NCBI RefSeq assembly: GCF_004208415.1
Contig: NZ_CP035758.1
Span: 9,486,001-9,550,000, forward strand
Reading direction: 5' to 3'
Length of the DNA stretch: 64,000 nucleotides
Source of the DNA: Ktedonosporobacter rubrisoli
Lineage (GTDB): Bacteria; Chloroflexota; Ktedonobacteria; Ktedonobacterales; Ktedonobacteraceae
Positions within the stretch are counted from its first letter, which is position 1. The number at the start of each line of letters is the position of its first letter. A program made the translations under genes and the position numbers. Under the pieces are notes generated by a model. That model was given only the letters and a program-made list of their open reading frames with translations. It was not told the origin of the DNA and did not search any database. Of this stretch, positions 60,207 to 64,000 are shown piece after piece.

Positions 60207-61700
60207 ATGAGAGATGACCTGCATACGTGTGAAGCTTCACATAGTAGCGGATCCAATCAGGTAAGTCGGCGGCATATGTTACAACTGATGGGAGCAGGTG
60301 TAGCTGGCATCGCAGGCGCAAGCGTATTGGCTTCTTGTCTGGGTCTACCTGACCAGAAGGCCCCCGTCGAGCCAACCGTTGACCTTACCCCACGTGGAAC
60401 CGCTCCGATAGCTGAACGTCCTTTAAGCCCTTATTTCATGGGCTATAATAATGTGCCTATTCATAGTCCCTCCTGGTCAGATCCTAATGTTTTGAATGTC
60501 GTCAAAGAGCTTAACGCTGCCAATTTGCGCTATCCCGGTGGAACAGTGGCGAATTACTGGAATTGGCAAACCGGCTGGTTTTTTTCCAGCGCTCCTGGCG
60601 GCTTTAAAAATGCCATGAAGACCCCTATCCATTTGCAGGATGTGCAGAATGTGGTCCAGGCTACCAATACTCAGCCTATATATGTGCTGAATTTGCTCAC
60701 CTCTAATCTGGATATACAAATGCAACTGCTCCACGCGGCTAAAAATCAGGGCCTTCCAATCAATCTCATAGAGCTGGGAAATGAGTTCTATCTTGATCAG
60801 TGGCCGCTAGATCAAAATGTTTTTCCTTCTGGACGCGAATATGGCACTAAAGCCACGGAGTGGATCAAGGCCATTCATGATCAATTTCCCGAGACAAAAA
60901 TTGCTGTAGTGGGCACTGCTCCTATCTCTGGCAATGGTGATCCGCGTAAAGGGGCCTGGAACGATCAGATGTTTCAGACCCTCAAGGAAGCCGATGCAAT
61001 TACCGTACATCCCTATGTGAATCTCCCCGATGGGCTGATTTCGAAAGGCGATCCTGCTGGCAGCATGGACCGTTTAAACTCAACTGTAGCGGCGCGCTGG
61101 GCCCAGTTTCAGAGTTTGCTGCAGGGGATACCTGGCGGTATGAAGATCTGGGTGACCGAGTATAATCTAGCAAGTAACGAAGCTGACAAGGTGTTTCATA
61201 CCTGGATGCATGGAATTATTGTGGCAAGCATGACTTTGAGCTATCTCGCTGATAAGCGTGTTGATCTCGTCAGTTTTTACGATATGCTAGGCAATACAGG
61301 GAACGAGGCAGTTTACTTTGACCGCCGTGGGAAAGACCAGGAGCTACCTCCTTATACAGTGACGGCTGCCGGTTGGACCTTACGTTTGCTGGGCGAAACA
61401 ATGCAAGGGATGAAATCTACAGAGCCGCTTACGATCAATGCAGCCGGTGGAGGCACAACTGTTACCGGCTGGTATTTCACCAACGGTTTACAGAGGCGGG
61501 GCTTTATTGTAAATGCTTCTTCCTCTGATGTTACCTGGCAGGGACAAACGCACTTTACCTCCGGTCAGACGCATTATCAGCAATTAACTGCCAGTTCTCC
61601 TTTTAAGACTATTGCTGATACAAATGATGTAAAGGTAAAGCAAGGAACTTTACAAGGACCATTGGCCTTACCCGCTTATTCTGTGACCCAACTCAAGTAA
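60207..61700 (+). CDS. Tat-exported lipoprotein, glycoside hydrolase-like (clan GH-A fold)
   Basis: 497 residues. SRRHMLQLMGAGVAGIAGA is a twin-arginine signal, and LASC (Cys about 44) a lipobox, so a folded, lipid-anchored outer protein is expected. The catalytic domain looks like a TIM barrel with LNAANLRYPGGTVANYW, ELGNEFYLDQW (acid/base Glu about 193) and KIWVTEYN (nucleophile Glu about 318), and a C-terminal beta domain. This resembles arabinofuranosidase/glucuronidase-type families. Possible roles are trimming of the polysaccharide made by the neighbours or scavenging. GAGAGGA precedes ATG. Confidence 0.78.
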   Translation: MRDDLHTCEASHSSGSNQVSRRHMLQLMGAGVAGIAGASVLASCLGLPDQKAPVEPTVDLTPRGTAPIAERPLSPYFMGYNNVPIHSPSWSDPNVLNVVKELNAANLRYPGGTVANYWNWQTGWFFSSAPGGFKNAMKTPIHLQDVQNVVQATNTQPIYVLNLLTSNLDIQMQLLHAAKNQGLPINLIELGNEFYLDQWPLDQNVFPSGREYGTKATEWIKAIHDQFPETKIAVVGTAPISGNGDPRKGAWNDQMFQTLKEADAITVHPYVNLPDGLISKGDPAGSMDRLNSTVAARWAQFQSLLQGIPGGMKIWVTEYNLASNEADKVFHTWMHGIIVASMTLSYLADKRVDLVSFYDMLGNTGNEAVYFDRRGKDQELPPYTVTAAGWTLRLLGETMQGMKSTEPLTINAAGGGTTVTGWYFTNGLQRRGFIVNASSSDVTWQGQTHFTSGQTHYQQLTASSPFKTIADTNDVKVKQGTLQGPLALPAYSVTQLK

Positions 61701-61774
61701 ACGAGTGGAGAATTTCTGGCTGGTTGTTTTGTTCTATGATTATGATTTATACTGATTAATATCGTTGTGTTTAT

Positions 61775-61804
61775 CGCTTCTCTTCATTTTGCATGAGGAG
61801 AGCG
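61775..61804 (+). terminator. Possible terminator after the glycoside hydrolase
   Basis: CGCT and CTCTTCA pair with TGAGGAG and AGCG, one bulge and one G-U, loop of 7 nt. It is 75 nt past the stop. T-rich sequence follows without a pure run. Confidence 0.4.
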
Positions 61805-61915
61805 GTAAACTCTTTTATATCTATAAAAAAATGTGTTAGTGGCAAACTTTTATCGCAAGCAGGATTGGGGTCAAGCTAAAGGTCCGAGGTTTATTATTAG
61901 GATTGAGGATATAAT

Positions 61916-63157
61916 TTGAAAAAATTGTTGCGCGCGATTCCAACATCGCTAGTTCGGCTTGTAGGGGCTGTGACAGCCGGACGATCAGCATATAAGCATA
62001 AATCTCAAGAGACGCGTTTTTTGCTAGTGCGTCCCGGAAATTTGGGGGATATGGTGCTGGCTACGCCCATCGTGCGGGCGATTAAAGCCTCGGTCCCCGG
62101 TGCGCATATAACTATGCTCGTGCCACCCTGGGCCAGTGAGGTCGTAAAACGCCATCCTGATGTTGATGAGATCCTAGAGTGTCCATTTCCCAGTAGCCGG
62201 GTAGCTTCACAGACATGGCTTGAATCCTTCAAATTGCTCTTCCATACGGCTCGCCGGTTGCGGGATGGCCAGTACTCGATGGGCATTAACCTGCGGCCCC
62301 GTTTCTGGTGGGGAGCTGCCTTACTCTATTTAGCTAATATTCCTTACCGTATAGGTTTTAATGTTGGATCGGTTGAGCACTTTCTTACAACGGCTTTACC
62401 ATATGAACGCCTTACGCATGCTACGGCGAGCTGTCTCACTCTGGCAGGTGCTGGAATCCAGAAGCTAGGCTATCCGGCTCTAGAACAACCCTACACGCCG
62501 GAGCGCTATCCATTTTATTTTGTGCCTACCGCAGAGGAACAGCAATGGGCTGCCGAGCGTTTAGAGGCCGAAGGTATTGATCTCTCTGTACCTTTGATAA
62601 TTGTGCACCCTGGAACCGGGGCTCTCATAAAGCTGTGGCGTGCCTCAGGATGGTCAAGCTGCATTACGGCTCTTTCAAGAGCACTGCGCGAGCCACGTCC
62701 TGTGCAGATTGTCTTAACAGGCAGCCCAGGCGAGCGGGCTCTATTGAAGGAAGTGGCCAGAGGGACGCCTGCGCGTACAACAATCATTTCGGATACGACA
62801 GTAGGACAGCTGGCAGCATTGCAGCAAAGGGCGCAACTCGTTCTGGGTGTGGATAGCGGTCCATTGCACCTGGCGATTGCGCAGGGAACGCCAACTGTTC
62901 AGATCTTTGGCCCAACCGATGTGCGCAATTATGGACCATGGGGACCCAAAGAACGCCATGTGGTGGTTACCTCAACCTACCGCTGCGCTTCGTGTACAAG
63001 TATTCCTTGTGGACGTTTGCATTTTGCCAACCATGAGCTTGTGGATCATCCTTGCGTGCGCAAGGTCTCGGATGAGGATGTACTTGCGGCGATTTCCCAG
63101 GTTCTGGGACGCCCGATTACGCTGCCGCAGCCTCTTGTGAAGCTAACAGAATCCTAA
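61916..63157 (+). CDS. GT9-family (heptosyltransferase-like) glycosyltransferase
   Basis: 413 residues starting with TTG 61916, GAGG 7 nt before. RFLLVRPGNLGDMVLATPIVRAIK is the GT9 N-terminus; the donor-binding half has IIVHPGTGALIKLWRASGW and VLGVDSGPLHLAIAQGTPTVQIFGPTD. Outside Gram-negative lipopolysaccharide pathways, GT9 enzymes act in capsule and other surface glycans; the sugar is unknown. A Cys pair (RCASCTSIPCG) near residue 355 is a local addition. A clear intrinsic terminator follows. Confidence 0.9.
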   Translation: MKKLLRAIPTSLVRLVGAVTAGRSAYKHKSQETRFLLVRPGNLGDMVLATPIVRAIKASVPGAHITMLVPPWASEVVKRHPDVDEILECPFPSSRVASQTWLESFKLLFHTARRLRDGQYSMGINLRPRFWWGAALLYLANIPYRIGFNVGSVEHFLTTALPYERLTHATASCLTLAGAGIQKLGYPALEQPYTPERYPFYFVPTAEEQQWAAERLEAEGIDLSVPLIIVHPGTGALIKLWRASGWSSCITALSRALREPRPVQIVLTGSPGERALLKEVARGTPARTTIISDTTVGQLAALQQRAQLVLGVDSGPLHLAIAQGTPTVQIFGPTDVRNYGPWGPKERHVVVTSTYRCASCTSIPCGRLHFANHELVDHPCVRKVSDEDVLAAISQVLGRPITLPQPLVKLTES

Positions 63158-63167
63158 GTTCACGTGC

Positions 63168-63207
63168 AAAGGGGCGAACCATATTTATTGCTGGTCCGCC
63201 CCTTTTT
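63168..63207 (+). terminator. Intrinsic terminator after GT9
   Basis: Stem AAAGGGGCG/CGCCCCTTT with ACC/GGT extension and a short loop, ending in TTTTT. It starts 11 nt past the stop. On the minus strand it can also serve the convergent ATPase gene. Confidence 0.85.
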
Positions 63208-63239
63208 GTTGCTGTCACAGGCAAGCCAGCGGCTATCGC

Positions 63240-64000
63240 TCAGGATAGCGCGAGCTGAGAGCCCTGCTGATGGCGCACATTCTGAATAGCCTCATACATC
63301 TGGTCCATAGTGACGTTTGAGCGCTGCGACATCTCTTCAAGACATTGCATGCGCTGTTTAAGGGCAGCCTCGAACTCCCGGGGCGTCATGCCAGCTCCCT
63401 CAGCTATCTCATCTATGATATCCTGATCCGCATGCTCAAAACTATCATCGCTTTCGTGCCAGACTGAAAGAGGAATGGGAGTCACTCCGCCGGGACGCTC
63501 AGGATCGGGGTAGGGACGCAGGAAATGGGTAGTGACCCAGCGTCGGAGAGGGGCCGATTCGGGTCCGATCATGCCGATGTGTATAATGAGTCCCAGGCGC
63601 CGCAGGGCATCAGCCTTCAGGCCCAGTTCCTGGCGTAGCATATAGATCACGTCATCGATGGTATCGGCGTGGACGCTTGTCGCGATGCGATAACCTTCGC
63701 CGGGCAGCAGCAGATAGCGGCGCGCTACTCGTCCCCACATATAAAATGGTTGATGATCGCTGATCTCATTGCAGAGAACGTAGGTGTTCGCCGGGTTGAT
63801 ATCGGGAGCCTGCATAAACGAAAAATCCTCGTACATGCCAGATGTATAGGCCAGCGCCGTGCCTTCGGGCAAGAATTGGAAGAGTGCATTGAGGACAGTA
63901 GTCTTGCCCACGCCTGGCTTAGGATCGGTTGGGCCAGCGATAATAAACGATGTGCCTCGCTCTAGCAGCAGCCAGATGAGGGCTGCTGTATATGCATCGA
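63240..64000 (-). CDS. P-loop ATPase, secretion-ATPase (GspE/VirB11)-like, partial
   Basis: The gene starts beyond the window end; 253 codons are visible. Codons upstream of the first Met remain in frame and contain the Walker A motif GPTDPKPGVGKTT. NTYVLCNEISDH and RIATSVHADTIDDVI resemble the Walker B/His boxes of type II/IV secretion ATPases, where GEIRD and TxHA are usual. The GPTDPKPG loop is atypical. The C-terminal 100 residues are acidic and helical. Family assignment is by motif only. Confidence 0.6.
   Translation of the reverse strand, partial: DAYTAALIWLLLERGTSFIIAGPTDPKPGVGKTTVLNALFQFLPEGTALAYTSGMYEDFSFMQAPDINPANTYVLCNEISDHQPFYMWGRVARRYLLLPGEGYRIATSVHADTIDDVIYMLRQELGLKADALRRLGLIIHIGMIGPESAPLRRWVTTHFLRPYPDPERPGGVTPIPLSVWHESDDSFEHADQDIIDEIAEGAGMTPREFEAALKQRMQCLEEMSQRSNVTMDQMYEAIQNVRHQQGSQLALS

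Noticed and set aside
1..64000. CRISPR arrays, tRNA/rRNA genes, insertion sequences, prophage
   Set aside because: No regularly spaced repeats, no cloverleaf or rRNA-like stretches, and no transposase or integrase-like protein was seen.

Overview
The window reads as a chromosomal segment of a Gram-positive-like bacterium, most plausibly a Chloroflexota member of the Ktedonobacteria type. This is an inference: it rests on the mix of an OpcA-dependent G6PDH, an FhaA/FhaB-FtsW cluster, a membrane FeS-CCG partner of EtfAB, frequent GTG/TTG starts and intermediate GC. No rRNA, tRNA, CRISPR array, transposase or integrase was seen. Most genes lie on the minus strand.

Layout. 1-7 kb: 5' part of clpC (with an apparent 1-nt frameshift), an S1-repeat protein with a long leader, a Nudix hydrolase, a small tail-anchored protein, a P1-family peptidase and a YiiD-like thioesterase. 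7.3-16.4 kb: a nearly complete pentose phosphate set (rpe, pgl, opcA, zwf, a decayed gnd, tal, tkt). 16.4-26 kb: mutS, then a cell-envelope block (ribF, fhaA, fhaB, ftsW/rodA, a coiled-coil protein, a long disordered protein). 26-33 kb: the translation/transcription operon nusA-ylxR-infB-rbfA-nrnA-truB-ribF, with hairpins in the nusA and infB leaders. 33.4-36.2 kb: a DinB-like protein and sufB, the latter behind a consensus promoter and a short upstream ORF that overlaps its start codon.

36.3-41.9 kb (plus strand) is an accessory islet: a pentapeptide-repeat protein, a slipin/SPFH protein, two very small hydrophobic proteins, a broken CheB-like gene, two unknown proteins and a single-RRM RNA-binding protein. 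Three transcription units in this islet begin with related promoter/leader sequences. Two leaders align without gaps over 100 nt at the same distance from their -10 boxes. I consider this the best candidate for something undescribed.

42-52.5 kb: acyl-CoA dehydrogenase, a kinase/nucleotidyltransferase pair with overlapping ends, a CorC/HlyC-type membrane protein, and the electron-transfer set etfB-etfA-FeS oxidoreductase, which fits beta-oxidation electrons passing to menaquinone. A PH-like membrane protein and a lipoprotein follow. 52.7-63.2 kb: a surface polysaccharide-like region with four GT4 glycosyltransferases, an alkaline-phosphatase-superfamily phosphodiesterase, a Tat-exported lipoprotein glycoside hydrolase and a GT9 transferase. 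The window ends in the C-terminal part of a P-loop ATPase.

Starts were moved from the longest ORF wherever a Shine-Dalgarno sequence or gene overlap pointed to an internal codon; each entry says so. Several 3' hairpins pair fully only when read as minus-strand RNA (G-U pairs there, A-C mismatches on plus), which supports the terminator calls.
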